Shown in pieces: positions 53,146 through 61,069 of a stretch of 64,000 bases of DNA. The stretch is taken from assembly GCA_031292355.1 (NCBI GenBank), contig JARLHI010000054.1, positions 124,001-188,000 on the forward strand. The letters run 5' to 3'. Positions within the stretch are counted from its first letter, which is position 1, and every line of letters begins with the position of its first letter. Both the position numbers and the translations under genes were made by a program. The DNA is from Candidatus Obscuribacterales bacterium (GTDB lineage: Bacteria > Cyanobacteriota > Vampirovibrionia > Obscuribacterales > Obscuribacteraceae). Under the pieces are notes generated by a model. That model saw only the letters and a program-made list of their open reading frames with translations. It was not told the origin of the DNA and did not search any database.

Positions 53146-54588
53146 TCAAGCAGAACCAATTAAGTTCTGTTCGCTCTTCCTCAATTCATATGGGTGTGCA
53201 TTCAAGTCGTTGACTTTGTTAAGCGAAACCAGCACTCGCAACCCACCAAGTGGTGAGTCTTGCAATTCGATTTTACCCCGATGCGCTTCAACTATTTCGC
53301 GCACAATCGATAATCCCAGCCCACTGCCTTCAACATTTGTGCCAAGCACTCTATAAAATCGCTCAAAAACTTTCTCTCGCGATTCCTCTGGAATGCCCGG
53401 TCCAGAGTCATCAACTATAAGCTCGATAAAATTTGAACTCTGAATAAGAACAGCGATTTGTCCATTTTCTGGAGTGTAGCAAATAGCGTTATGAACAAGA
53501 TTAGCCACCAGATCACGCAAACTGGCGGCGTCACCGGAAATATAAGCAGGTTCGTCGCTGGGGAAATAGTCTATCTGAATTTCGCGATTCATCGAGTACG
53601 AAACAAGTTCGGTAATGGCGTCTGACGCGATCATATTTAAATCAAGAATGATATTAGTGCCTGGTTGAGAAATTGTCCTTTCGATACGAGCCAGGGTAAG
53701 CAATCTATTGACCAGATGAGTCATTCGATCAATGCCACCATTGACCTTTTCAAATATTTCGACGACCTTTGGCTCTTTGGAAATTTTGGCACCCAGCTCA
53801 GAATACGTTTTGATACCAGCCAAGGGAGTGCGAAGCTGGTGAGCGGCGTTTGAGGAAAAACGCGCCTGCGCATCAATGTGACTACGAAGCTGACTAAGCA
53901 CCAGATTGATGGCGTCCATCAGCGGCATAATTTCTTCAGGAGCATGGTCGATTGCAAGTGGTTGCAGATCGTACGGATTACGATTGGCGATGGCTTCGCG
54001 CATCGCCTGTAATGACGCCGTGCCGCGCCCGATACCAAACCAAATGGCAATGGCTCCGCAAATCATAAACAGCGATTGCAAGACAATTACAGATAACAAA
54101 ATTTGATGAGCCATACCATTGCGTGAATTATATGTTTCAGCTACTTCAACAACGAGATAGCGTCCGTTCAATTCAGGCATAGGAAAGTCTACAGCGGCGA
54201 TGCGAACACGCTCACCTCTAATTATATCGTCGCGACAAATTGGTGCCATTGTTCCTGGCGTGCCTGAAACGTTTGGAAAAAGGTTTTCGCCGAAGACGCA
54301 GGTACCATCAGCTTTTGAAATTTCATAATAGAATTTGTCTTTGTCGTGATGTTTGAGCAGCGCTTGCGCCGCCTCTGGCAAATCGACAACGATCTTGTTG
54401 TTGACCAGATTGATTCTCGCTAGCACCGAATCTGCGGCACTGAGCAAAAGCTCATCGTGGATGCCCTGACTCATATTGATCGCTAGCCAGTAAATTACGG
54501 CTGCGCTAAGCAGGCTAAGGCAAAATAAGGGAATGAGGAGCGATGAAAGCAGCTGTGTTTTGATCGAATATCTATTTCGATTTTTCAT
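53146..54588 (-). CDS. Sensor histidine kinase, QseC/TctE-like
   Basis: 480 residues. Membrane segments at about 13-36 and 162-186, an extracytoplasmic sensor of about 125 residues with two Cys, a HAMP-like linker, HisKA with phospho-accepting His250 (SNAAHQLRTPLAGIK), and an HATPase domain (N-box NLVHNAICYTP, DSGPGIPE, GSGLGLSI). This is the EnvZ/QseC class. It overlaps its regulator gene by 4 bases. The signal is unknown. Confidence 0.92.
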   Translation of the reverse strand: MKNRNRYSIKTQLLSSLLIPLFCLSLLSAAVIYWLAINMSQGIHDELLLSAADSVLARINLVNNKIVVDLPEAAQALLKHHDKDKFYYEISKADGTCVFGENLFPNVSGTPGTMAPICRDDIIRGERVRIAAVDFPMPELNGRYLVVEVAETYNSRNGMAHQILLSVIVLQSLFMICGAIAIWFGIGRGTASLQAMREAIANRNPYDLQPLAIDHAPEEIMPLMDAINLVLSQLRSHIDAQARFSSNAAHQLRTPLAGIKTYSELGAKISKEPKVVEIFEKVNGGIDRMTHLVNRLLTLARIERTISQPGTNIILDLNMIASDAITELVSYSMNREIQIDYFPSDEPAYISGDAASLRDLVANLVHNAICYTPENGQIAVLIQSSNFIELIVDDSGPGIPEESREKVFERFYRVLGTNVEGSGLGLSIVREIVEAHRGKIELQDSPLGGLRVLVSLNKVNDLNAHPYELRKSEQNLIGSA

Positions 54589-55250
54589 GCTTTGCCAAAT
54601 ACATAACCCAGACCTCGCAAAGTACGGATGGACAATTGAGAGCGTTCAAGTTTTTTACGTAGACGATGCATCACAATTTCCAGAGCATTATAAGTTAGTT
54701 CGAATTCCTGGCTGGCTAATTCGTCCAGCAACTGATCTTTATTGACGACGCGACCGGCGCGCCTCAACAACAATTCTAATACAGTAATTTCCCGAACGGA
54801 TAAATCCACGCTTTCCTCATCGACGTAAACACGCCTGCCGCCAGGATCAAAGCGAAGATTTCCGTGCACGATTTCGGTTTGATTGCCCCAATGTTCTTTT
54901 CTCAACAAAGCGCGAATACGGGCTTCTAATTCGGCCAGCTCAAAAGGTTTGGTCAAATAATCGTTAGCGCCGAGATCTAGCCCTTGAACTCGATTTTTAA
55001 CACCTTCGCGAGCCGTCAAAATGAGTACTGGCGTGGAATGCCCACGTTTACGCAAGCGTTGCAAAACCTCAAGCCCATCCATATGCGGCAATTCTAAATC
55101 GAGAACTACCAGGTCATATGTCGAAGCGGCCAAAAGCAAGTCAGCCTCTGCTCCGTCTTTTGAAAGTTCGACAGCGTGGCCAGTCTCTTGCAACGCCATT
55201 TGCAAGCCGTGAGAGAGAAAATTGTCGTCTTCGACAAGAAGTATTTTCAT
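54585..55250 (-). CDS. OmpR-family response regulator, QseB/TctD-like
   Basis: 221 residues. Receiver with Asp51 as phospho-acceptor (VVLDLELP), conserved Thr (ILTARE) and Lys (LTKPF); C-terminal winged helix ending RTLRGLGYVF. First gene of a regulator-kinase operon with the kinase downstream. An 11-bp-period direct repeat lies about 60 bases upstream of the start and may be its own binding site. Confidence 0.92.
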   Translation of the reverse strand: MKILLVEDDNFLSHGLQMALQETGHAVELSKDGAEADLLLAASTYDLVVLDLELPHMDGLEVLQRLRKRGHSTPVLILTAREGVKNRVQGLDLGANDYLTKPFELAELEARIRALLRKEHWGNQTEIVHGNLRFDPGGRRVYVDEESVDLSVREITVLELLLRRAGRVVNKDQLLDELASQEFELTYNALEIVMHRLRKKLERSQLSIRTLRGLGYVFGKA

Positions 55251-55308
55251 TTGCCTAGCTCAGTTACCCATACGAGCATACTAACAAGAAAACACGACCC
55301 TGACGATT

Positions 55309-55327
55309 CTGAAAGAGAACTGAAAGA
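55309..55327 (-). promoter_or_regulatory. Direct-repeat site upstream of the QseB-like regulator
   Basis: On the minus strand, TCTTTCAG occurs twice (55327-55320 and 55316-55309) with an 11-base period. Winged-helix regulators of the OmpR/PhoB family bind such direct repeats, and it lies about 60 bases before the regulator ATG. Autoregulation is an inference; the repeats could also belong to the end of the POT transporter's 3' region. Confidence 0.4.
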
Positions 55328-55334
55328 TTGGCTG

Positions 55335-56735
55335 TTAATGCACTTTACCCATTAGTTTGCGAATAGTGGGAGTGAGAAAGAACAAGATAAGAGTAGCCAC
55401 CAGACCCGCTCCCGCCATTGAACCAAATAACCAAACCAGGGTACTTGTAGCCTTGGCATCGAAAAAGCCGCTCAACTGACCACCAATCCAGCTGGCAACG
55501 GCAGTGGCTAAAAACCAGATGCCCATCGTGCTGCTGGCAAAACGCACCGGTGCCAATTTGGTTACCGTACTCAACCCCACTGGACTGAGGCACATTTCAC
55601 CGACAACCTGGAAGAAGTACGAAGAGCAGAGCCACAATGGGCTCACGCGACCATCTGCCGATAGCATGGAGGCTGGAACCATCAGGCCAATACCCAGTGA
55701 TAAAAACAACAAGCCGTAACAGAATTTAGCAGGACTGGAAGGCTGCTTGTTGCCCAATTTGATCCAGAAGGCGGCAAACAGAGGCGCCATGGCGATGCAG
55801 AATATAGCTGGCACTGATTGGAGCCAGCTTGATGGAAATTGCATACCGAAGATTTCATTGCGAGTGAGAAGATCGGCGAACAAATTGAGGCTGGTACCCC
55901 CTTGTTCGTAAACAGTCCAGAAAAGCACTTCGAAGAAAAACAACAAGCCAATCGCGCCCAGACGCTTCCATTCATCTGTTGAAAGCGGCTCAACGACCTG
56001 CGCCTTTTCTTCTTTTGAACGGGCTTGCGGTTTAGCGCCAACATCACCCAGACGCTTGCCATGCATAACAAATTGCACTAGACCAAGCAACATTCCTACA
56101 CCAGCTGCTGCAAAACCGAAGTGCCAACTTGCATTTGGATCAATGCCAATGCTTTGCAAATAGCCTTTGAATTGCACACTCTGTGCCAAAAATCCACAAA
56201 CTAGCGGCGAAATTGCCGCACCAATATTGATGCCCATATAGAAAATAGAAAAGCCAGCGTCGCGCCTGGTATCGTTTGCATCATATAATCCGCCTAACAT
56301 CGTGCTGATATTGGGTTTAAGTAAACCTGTCCCCACGACGATTAAGACCAAGCCAGCGTAGAAAAATGGTAATTCTTTTACGGCCAGAGAAAAGTGTCCG
56401 GCCGCAATAATGATGCCACCGATTAAAACAGACAGTCGCGCTCCGAGGATTTTATCGGCAATCATGCCTCCTGGAATCGAGCCCATGTAGACCATCATCG
56501 TGTAGACTCCATAGAGTCCGGTCGCATCTTTCATACTGAAACCGAGACCGCCTTGACCTGGCGTCGCCACCATATACAGTACTAACAGCGCACGCATCCC
56601 GTAGTAACTGAAACGTTCCCACATTTCGGTGAAGAATAGAGTGGTCATGCCTTTGGGGTGACCGGCAAGACCGCCTGTATCGTGATGGGAGCTGTTAGTC
56701 ATAATTTGTGGCGCACTGCAATCTACGGTAGCCAA
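55335..56735 (-). CDS. POT (PTR2) family proton-coupled peptide transporter
   Basis: 466 residues, MFS fold with about 12-14 membrane segments. The N-terminal ExxERFxYYGM motif (TEMWERFSYYGM) and FSIFYMGINIGAAISP are the POT signatures. Imports di- and tripeptides with protons. Start is the ATG at 56735; a hydrophilic 30-residue N-terminus precedes the first helix. Ends 84 bases before the two-component operon start, same strand. Confidence 0.9.
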   Translation of the reverse strand: MATVDCSAPQIMTNSSHHDTGGLAGHPKGMTTLFFTEMWERFSYYGMRALLVLYMVATPGQGGLGFSMKDATGLYGVYTMMVYMGSIPGGMIADKILGARLSVLIGGIIIAAGHFSLAVKELPFFYAGLVLIVVGTGLLKPNISTMLGGLYDANDTRRDAGFSIFYMGINIGAAISPLVCGFLAQSVQFKGYLQSIGIDPNASWHFGFAAAGVGMLLGLVQFVMHGKRLGDVGAKPQARSKEEKAQVVEPLSTDEWKRLGAIGLLFFFEVLFWTVYEQGGTSLNLFADLLTRNEIFGMQFPSSWLQSVPAIFCIAMAPLFAAFWIKLGNKQPSSPAKFCYGLLFLSLGIGLMVPASMLSADGRVSPLWLCSSYFFQVVGEMCLSPVGLSTVTKLAPVRFASSTMGIWFLATAVASWIGGQLSGFFDAKATSTLVWLFGSMAGAGLVATLILFFLTPTIRKLMGKVH

Positions 56736-56887
56736 AGGTCGCCTCCGTCTGGGTAAACTGTGTTTGATTTTGCATCACTCGCAAAGCGTTTTATTCTACA
56801 ACTGAAGACCGTTTAATAAACCATTTTCCGCAACTTTATAGAAGAATTCGTCTTTTGAGTATTCAAGCAGCACTTTTTCATCTTTAA

Positions 56888-56935
56888 ATGCATTGTTGAA
56901 TGCATCGCTGAATGTATTGTTGAATGTATTGTTAG
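56888..56935. repeat. 12-bp tandem repeat just upstream of the DsbA-like gene
   Basis: Four units of ATGNATNGNTGA type (56888-56899, 56900-56911, 56912-56923, 56924-56935) ending 8 bases before the ATG of the DsbA-like gene. Copy-number change would move the promoter or alter the 5' leader of that gene. They are free of stop codons in one frame on each strand, which creates spurious open frames. Confidence 0.75.
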
Positions 56936-56943
56936 AGGCAACG

Positions 56944-57696
56944 ATGAACATCGCGAGCCAGGAGCTTGAATTAAAAGTGGTCAGCAAACGAGCCAAAGTC
57001 TGCTCAATGTTCAAAAAGACGGCTGTCGTGCTCTGCACGCTTACATGCGGGCAGTTGCCAGGAGAGGCTCCGGCACTCGCCGACAGTGGGAACCAACGCG
57101 CAGACTATACCGCCTGGCTCAAAGACCACACCTACTGGCGTAAACTTCATCCCGAATATGTCGGACAAATGATTTACGACGTGCCTATTGGCAAATCGCC
57201 ATCGATTGGACCTGTCGATGCCAAGGTAACGATTGTCGAATTCGTCGATTTCAGCGACTCCTATTCGCGCCAGTTGGCCGTTGGTTGTCACTCTTTGATG
57301 ATGCGCTATCCAGGCAGAGTTCGCATCGTTTTTAAAAACTATCCAAACTCTGGTGGCTCAAATTCCTTGACTGAGCATAAAGTGGCGATGGCTGCTTTAT
57401 TGCAGGGGAAATTCTGGCCGATATACTCGCGTTTGTTCTTGCTACCTAGAGAAAAAACCAGAGACGAATCGACTTATTTGCGCTGGGCTAAAGAACTCAA
57501 TTTGGATATTGATAAATTTCAGCACGACCGCAACTCCGTGGAAGTGACACGATTAATCGAAAGCGATATAGCTGACGCCCGAAGCTGCCAAATGACACTC
57601 GGTGCCCCCAAATTCTTTCTCAATGGACGCCGGGTGATGACACCAAAATCTATGGATGAATTGGCAAGCGGCGTCGAATTCGAATTGATGGAGTGA
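56944..57696 (+). CDS. DsbA-fold secreted protein without the catalytic cysteines
   Basis: 250 residues from the ATG at 56944, chosen for the AGAGG 5 bases upstream. A hydrophobic signal segment at about 22-42 follows a basic start. The thioredoxin-like fold is visible: VTIVEFVDFSDSYSRQ corresponds to the usual DFxCPYC start, then VRIVFKNYPN, and a late cis-proline turn (GAPKFFLNGR). But the two active-site cysteines are replaced (DFSDSYS), so disulphide exchange is unlikely. It may bind a partner instead. Unlike typical Thioredoxin_4 proteins, the rest is intact. Confidence 0.72.
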   Translation: MNIASQELELKVVSKRAKVCSMFKKTAVVLCTLTCGQLPGEAPALADSGNQRADYTAWLKDHTYWRKLHPEYVGQMIYDVPIGKSPSIGPVDAKVTIVEFVDFSDSYSRQLAVGCHSLMMRYPGRVRIVFKNYPNSGGSNSLTEHKVAMAALLQGKFWPIYSRLFLLPREKTRDESTYLRWAKELNLDIDKFQHDRNSVEVTRLIESDIADARSCQMTLGAPKFFLNGRRVMTPKSMDELASGVEFELME

Positions 57697-57734
57697 AACG
57701 ACATCGCACCGCAGGCAATGGCAGCCGTCCTTTA

Positions 57735-58325
57735 CTATTGGGCGCCGCTTTGTATCGTGTAGCCCTCAGTGGGCACTATAAATAGTGACGGATCGGGAGG
57801 GGTAGTTTTATAGCTTTTCAGTTCGGTCACAGTCTGAATGCCGTTACGCTTCGAAACCGATTTGACCGTGTAATTGTCGACGTCCTGACCACGCCAGGTG
57901 ACAAAATTAGTGTTAGCAAAGTGATAAGACTCACCTGTGCAGGGATGGCCGTTGACGACCCTTGTTCCAAGTTGCTGTAAATCCTGCTTAGGGATTGCAT
58001 CGGGCTCCATCAAATAGGGCTTAATTTTGTTTTTCATAATCACTTTGTCCTTTTCTCTGATTGTGCAAAGAGTGGACGAATCATGATCGAAGATAGAAAT
58101 CAATGTTGCAGACGGTGAAACAGTCTCGGTGCGAATGTGTCCTTTTCCGTCAGACACCGTATGAGTCGTACTCATATTGCCATTTGCATCTTGCGAAACC
58201 GAAACCGCATCAAAGGGATGGTCGAAAAATTTGCTCAAGGGCGCTGCGCTAGACGGCTGAGAACAACAAGTCGATGCAATCAATCCAGCGACGATCAAAG
58301 GGAATTCAAGTCGAGCAATCTTCAT
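57735..58325 (-). CDS. Secreted protein of unknown family
   Basis: 196 residues with a signal peptide (about 6-27, ending near AAP). The Cys-Cys pair in STCCSQPSS could be a lipidation site but does not match a strict lipobox. The rest looks beta-rich, with a late stretch (VNGHPCTGESYHF) reminiscent of outer-membrane lipoprotein-sorting-like folds. Convergent with the DsbA-like gene, 38 bases apart. Confidence 0.6.
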   Translation of the reverse strand: MKIARLEFPLIVAGLIASTCCSQPSSAAPLSKFFDHPFDAVSVSQDANGNMSTTHTVSDGKGHIRTETVSPSATLISIFDHDSSTLCTIREKDKVIMKNKIKPYLMEPDAIPKQDLQQLGTRVVNGHPCTGESYHFANTNFVTWRGQDVDNYTVKSVSKRNGIQTVTELKSYKTTPPDPSLFIVPTEGYTIQSGAQ

Positions 58326-58472
58326 GTGCTAATGACACTCTCAAAAAAGAAGAACAAAGGGCAATATACCACCCTCATTGGTCAACCGCCATACGGAAGT
58401 GTTGTTTACAGGACCGGAACAATTTGCCCCCCTGCAGCTTCTCTAGGGATGCTAACTGATGAGGGAGAAGAA

Positions 58473-58913
58473 ATGAGTAACGAATTTATCGAAGAATACA
58501 ACGCTTACCTGGCAGGCGAAATAAGTGCGGTTGAAACGTACGACCTTGCCTTGAAGAATGTGAGCACTCCCAATTATCAACGCGCTTTGCAGGAAGGCCG
58601 TATGTCACACGAAGCACGCGTAAACAAACTTAGAGCGCACGTTCTCGAGCTGGGCGGCGAACCGAGCCCGAGCTCTGGAATGTGGGGACCGTTTGCCAAA
58701 TTTAGCCAGGGTACCGCTGGTTCTGAGCGTGACACAGTCGCTTTGCTCGAAGAGTCTGAAGCCGAACGTCTCGTCAACTATGAGTCGCAAAGAAAATTGC
58801 TCGTCGGTGAAGTTTTGACGTTCCTTGAAGCGGAACTTTTGCCTGCACAGCATATTAGCCATCTGACATTGAGTACGTGCCTCAAGCAGCTGGATCCAAT
58901 TCCGAAAGCATAA
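58473..58913 (+). CDS. DUF2383 ferritin-like four-helix protein
   Basis: 146 residues from the ATG at 58473, which has GGGAG upstream; a much longer frame extends 5' but runs into the divergent gene and lacks a ribosome site. The sequence is four amphipathic helices (for example NAYLAGEISAVETYDLAL), typical of the DUF2383 (PA2169-like) ferritin-like family. Function of the family is not established; stress protection is often suggested. A strong bidirectional terminator follows. Confidence 0.8.
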   Translation: MSNEFIEEYNAYLAGEISAVETYDLALKNVSTPNYQRALQEGRMSHEARVNKLRAHVLELGGEPSPSSGMWGPFAKFSQGTAGSERDTVALLEESEAERLVNYESQRKLLVGEVLTFLEAELLPAQHISHLTLSTCLKQLDPIPKA

Positions 58914-58935
58914 TCATCTACTTGAAATTGATTCT

Positions 58936-58984
58936 AAAAAGATAAGTCCGTCTGGAAGAAATCGCCTGACGGATTTGTCTTTTT
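58936..58984. terminator. Bidirectional terminator between DUF2383 and pirin genes
   Basis: A long stem of about 16 bp with G-T wobbles pairs AAAAAGATAAGTCCGTC (58936-58952) with GACGGATTTGTCTTTTT (58968-58984). A and T tracts at its ends serve both convergent genes, which stop 22 bases before and 8 bases after it. Confidence 0.8.
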
Positions 58985-58991
58985 GCACAAA

Positions 58992-59930
58992 CTAGCGCTT
59001 ACTGCCCCTTTCGATGGACCCAAGTTTGCCACTTTGATAATCTCGCATCGCTTGCTTGATTTCTTCTTCAGTGTTCATCACAAACGGTCCATAGCGTGCC
59101 ACTGGCTCACCGAGCGGAGCGCCGGCAAGAAGCAACAAACTGAGCGTGCCGCCTTCACTTTCGGCAAACCGCACATTTTTACCACCTTTCCGGAAGACAA
59201 CTAACTGGTCTGCCGATGCTTCAACAGTTTCCGCTTTAGGGTCACCGAATGTACCGCTTCCAGAAATTATGTATGCCATAACGTTGTAATTTTCCGGAAG
59301 AGATTGCAAGAAATTCGCGCGCGACTTAATGTCCACATGCAGAAAGGTAATCGGCGTGCGCGTATCAATCACAGCGGATGCACCCATACTTTCGCCGGCA
59401 ATGACCTTGACGCGAATTGTTCCCTCATCATTTTGCACAACCGGTATCATTCGACTCGGAATGTCCTGATAGCGCGGCGGCATCATTTTATCGACAGCCG
59501 GAAGATTGACCCAGATTTGAAAACCGTGCAATACACCGCCATCTTTAAAATACTCGACATCTGGCATCTCTGAATGAATTACGCCAGCGCCTGCCGTCAT
59601 CCACTGCACATCACCAGCTTCAAGATGTCCAGAATTGCCTGCTGAATCTTCATGGTGCATTTTGCCTTCCAGCAAATACGTCACGGTTTCAAATCCACGG
59701 TGCGGGTGATCCGGCGCGCCTTTGGCTTGACCAGGCACAAGCTTGAGCGGTTCCATATGGTCTAGCAGCAAAAACGGATCAATAAAGCTCAATGATTGCG
59801 TTGGAAATGGGCGGCGGATAGAAAATCCAGCGCCTTCTTTAGCTTGAATAGAAGTTACCACTTTATCGATCGAGCGGACCGACTGCCCGTTCGAAGACGG
59901 TGATACAGCATCAATAAAAGTAGTATCCAT
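58992..59930 (-). CDS. Pirin family protein
   Basis: 312 residues, bicupin. The metal-binding cluster HPHRGFETVTYLLEGKMHHED plus HSEMP gives the three His and Glu ligands of pirin in the N-terminal cupin. Pirins bind Fe(II) and some, such as YhhW, degrade quercetin. It follows the MarR gene by 24 bases on the same strand, a common pairing, so it is probably MarR-controlled. Confidence 0.92.
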   Translation of the reverse strand: MDTTFIDAVSPSSNGQSVRSIDKVVTSIQAKEGAGFSIRRPFPTQSLSFIDPFLLLDHMEPLKLVPGQAKGAPDHPHRGFETVTYLLEGKMHHEDSAGNSGHLEAGDVQWMTAGAGVIHSEMPDVEYFKDGGVLHGFQIWVNLPAVDKMMPPRYQDIPSRMIPVVQNDEGTIRVKVIAGESMGASAVIDTRTPITFLHVDIKSRANFLQSLPENYNVMAYIISGSGTFGDPKAETVEASADQLVVFRKGGKNVRFAESEGGTLSLLLLAGAPLGEPVARYGPFVMNTEEEIKQAMRDYQSGKLGSIERGSKR

Positions 59931-59954
59931 TTTTCACTCCCTCTTCTTATTCCT

Positions 59955-60422
59955 TCAATAACCTAATTTTTCGACACCTTCGCCGAGTTTCTTCAATAGT
60001 TCGATCAGTGTCTTTTGCTCTCTTTGCGACAAGATTTCTGCCGCTTTATTGAGATGCTTCTGATGTTGCCCAAACACCGATTTGATCAATTTGTGTCCTT
60101 CTTTGGTCAGGCGTACCAGACGCACTCGCCTGTCGTCTGGGGCGTAGAGTCTTTCGACGAGACCACGTTGTTCAAGACGATCAACAGCAGTTGTAATTGA
60201 ACCGCTTGTCACAAGAACTTTTTTGCCAATGGTATTAACTGGCAAAGGGCCTTTATTCAACAGTGCTTCCATGACCGCAAAATCCGTGCCACACATATGC
60301 AATGTGGAAATGCTCGCTTGGGCATAAGCCATCGTCGATCGCGAGGCTTTAGACAACACGACAAGAATCTTGCCGCCATTGCCGGCAGCATCACTTAAAG
60401 GTGGTTCGTCTGTCGAATTCAT
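59955..60422 (-). CDS. MarR family regulator
   Basis: 155 residues, winged HTH with the recognition helix near LVTSGSITTAVDRLEQRGLVERL and the wing DDRRVRLVRLT, as in MarR proteins. The clear palindrome at 60461-60478 upstream is its likely operator, and pirin is in the same operon, so it probably represses the pair and perhaps the plus-strand gene until a phenolic or quinone ligand appears. Cysteines are present (for example CGTDF) that could sense electrophiles, but this is inference. Confidence 0.9.
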   Translation of the reverse strand: MNSTDEPPLSDAAGNGGKILVVLSKASRSTMAYAQASISTLHMCGTDFAVMEALLNKGPLPVNTIGKKVLVTSGSITTAVDRLEQRGLVERLYAPDDRRVRLVRLTKEGHKLIKSVFGQHQKHLNKAAEILSQREQKTLIELLKKLGEGVEKLGY

Positions 60423-60460
60423 TTTGCACTTAGCCTCAATTCAGATACCTTGATTTAAAG

Positions 60461-60478
60461 TATCTTGATCTCAAGATA
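60461..60478. promoter_or_regulatory. Palindromic MarR operator
   Basis: TATCTTGA-TC-TCAAGATA is a perfect 8-bp-arm palindrome located 39 bases upstream of the marR ATG and about 90 bases before the divergent YaiI gene. An imperfect second copy (ATACCTTGAT...AAGTAT) overlaps its upstream side. The sequence is close to known MhqR-type operators (TATCTCGA...), which supports MarR binding. Confidence 0.75.
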
Positions 60479-60569
60479 TCCAATTTCGGCATATTCGTCA
60501 AGGTCAGGTAGAATAGAGCCCAACTGATCAAGGGCTTGCAGAAATTGACAGGGCGAAAAGAGGAAACGG

Positions 60570-61049
60570 ATGAATATCTGGGTGGACGCCGACGCGTGTC
60601 CGGTTTCAATCAAAGAAGTAATCATCAAGGCTGCGGTCCGCCGCAAGGTACCTGCAGTATTCGTCGCCAACAAAGACACGGCTCTGCCTCAGTCTCCCCT
60701 CCTTACGGCAGTCAAAGTTGCAGCAGGTGCCGACGAAGCGGACCGTTACATAGATGAGCAGGCTCAGCCCGAAGACCTTGTCGTGACGCAAGATATATTG
60801 CTAGCTCAACTGTTGGTTGCTCGCAGTGTTACCGCGATAGATCCACGAGGCGTCGTTTTTTGTGAAGACAATATCAACGAGCGTGTGTCGTTTCGCGCAT
60901 TAATGGTCGACCTACGCTCGACCGGTGATGTCACAGGCGGCCAGAAACCGTTCAATGAAGTCGATAAACGCAATTTTTCGAATAGCTTCGACAAGCAATT
61001 GACACGATTGATCAGGCTGAGCGGGCACGACCAGCAGCATCCTCTGTGA
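60570..61049 (+). CDS. YaiI/YqxD (DUF188) family protein
   Basis: 159 residues. The family signature DADACP at residues 6-11 is complete, and LVVTQDILLAQLLV, GVVFCEDNI and the C-terminal PFNEVDKRNFSNSFDKQLTRLI follow the normal order, a PIN-domain-like nuclease fold of unknown target. An AGAGGAAACGG site lies upstream of the ATG. Divergent from the MarR-pirin operon, convergent with the next gene. Confidence 0.93.
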   Translation: MNIWVDADACPVSIKEVIIKAAVRRKVPAVFVANKDTALPQSPLLTAVKVAAGADEADRYIDEQAQPEDLVVTQDILLAQLLVARSVTAIDPRGVVFCEDNINERVSFRALMVDLRSTGDVTGGQKPFNEVDKRNFSNSFDKQLTRLIRLSGHDQQHPL

Positions 61050-61069
61050 GCGCAAATCCTTAAGTGAGC

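Noticed and set aside
58137..58472. Long 5' extension of the DUF2383 frame
   Set aside because: It overlaps the divergent secreted-protein gene and has no ribosome site; the ATG at 58473 with GGGAG gives a protein of normal family length.
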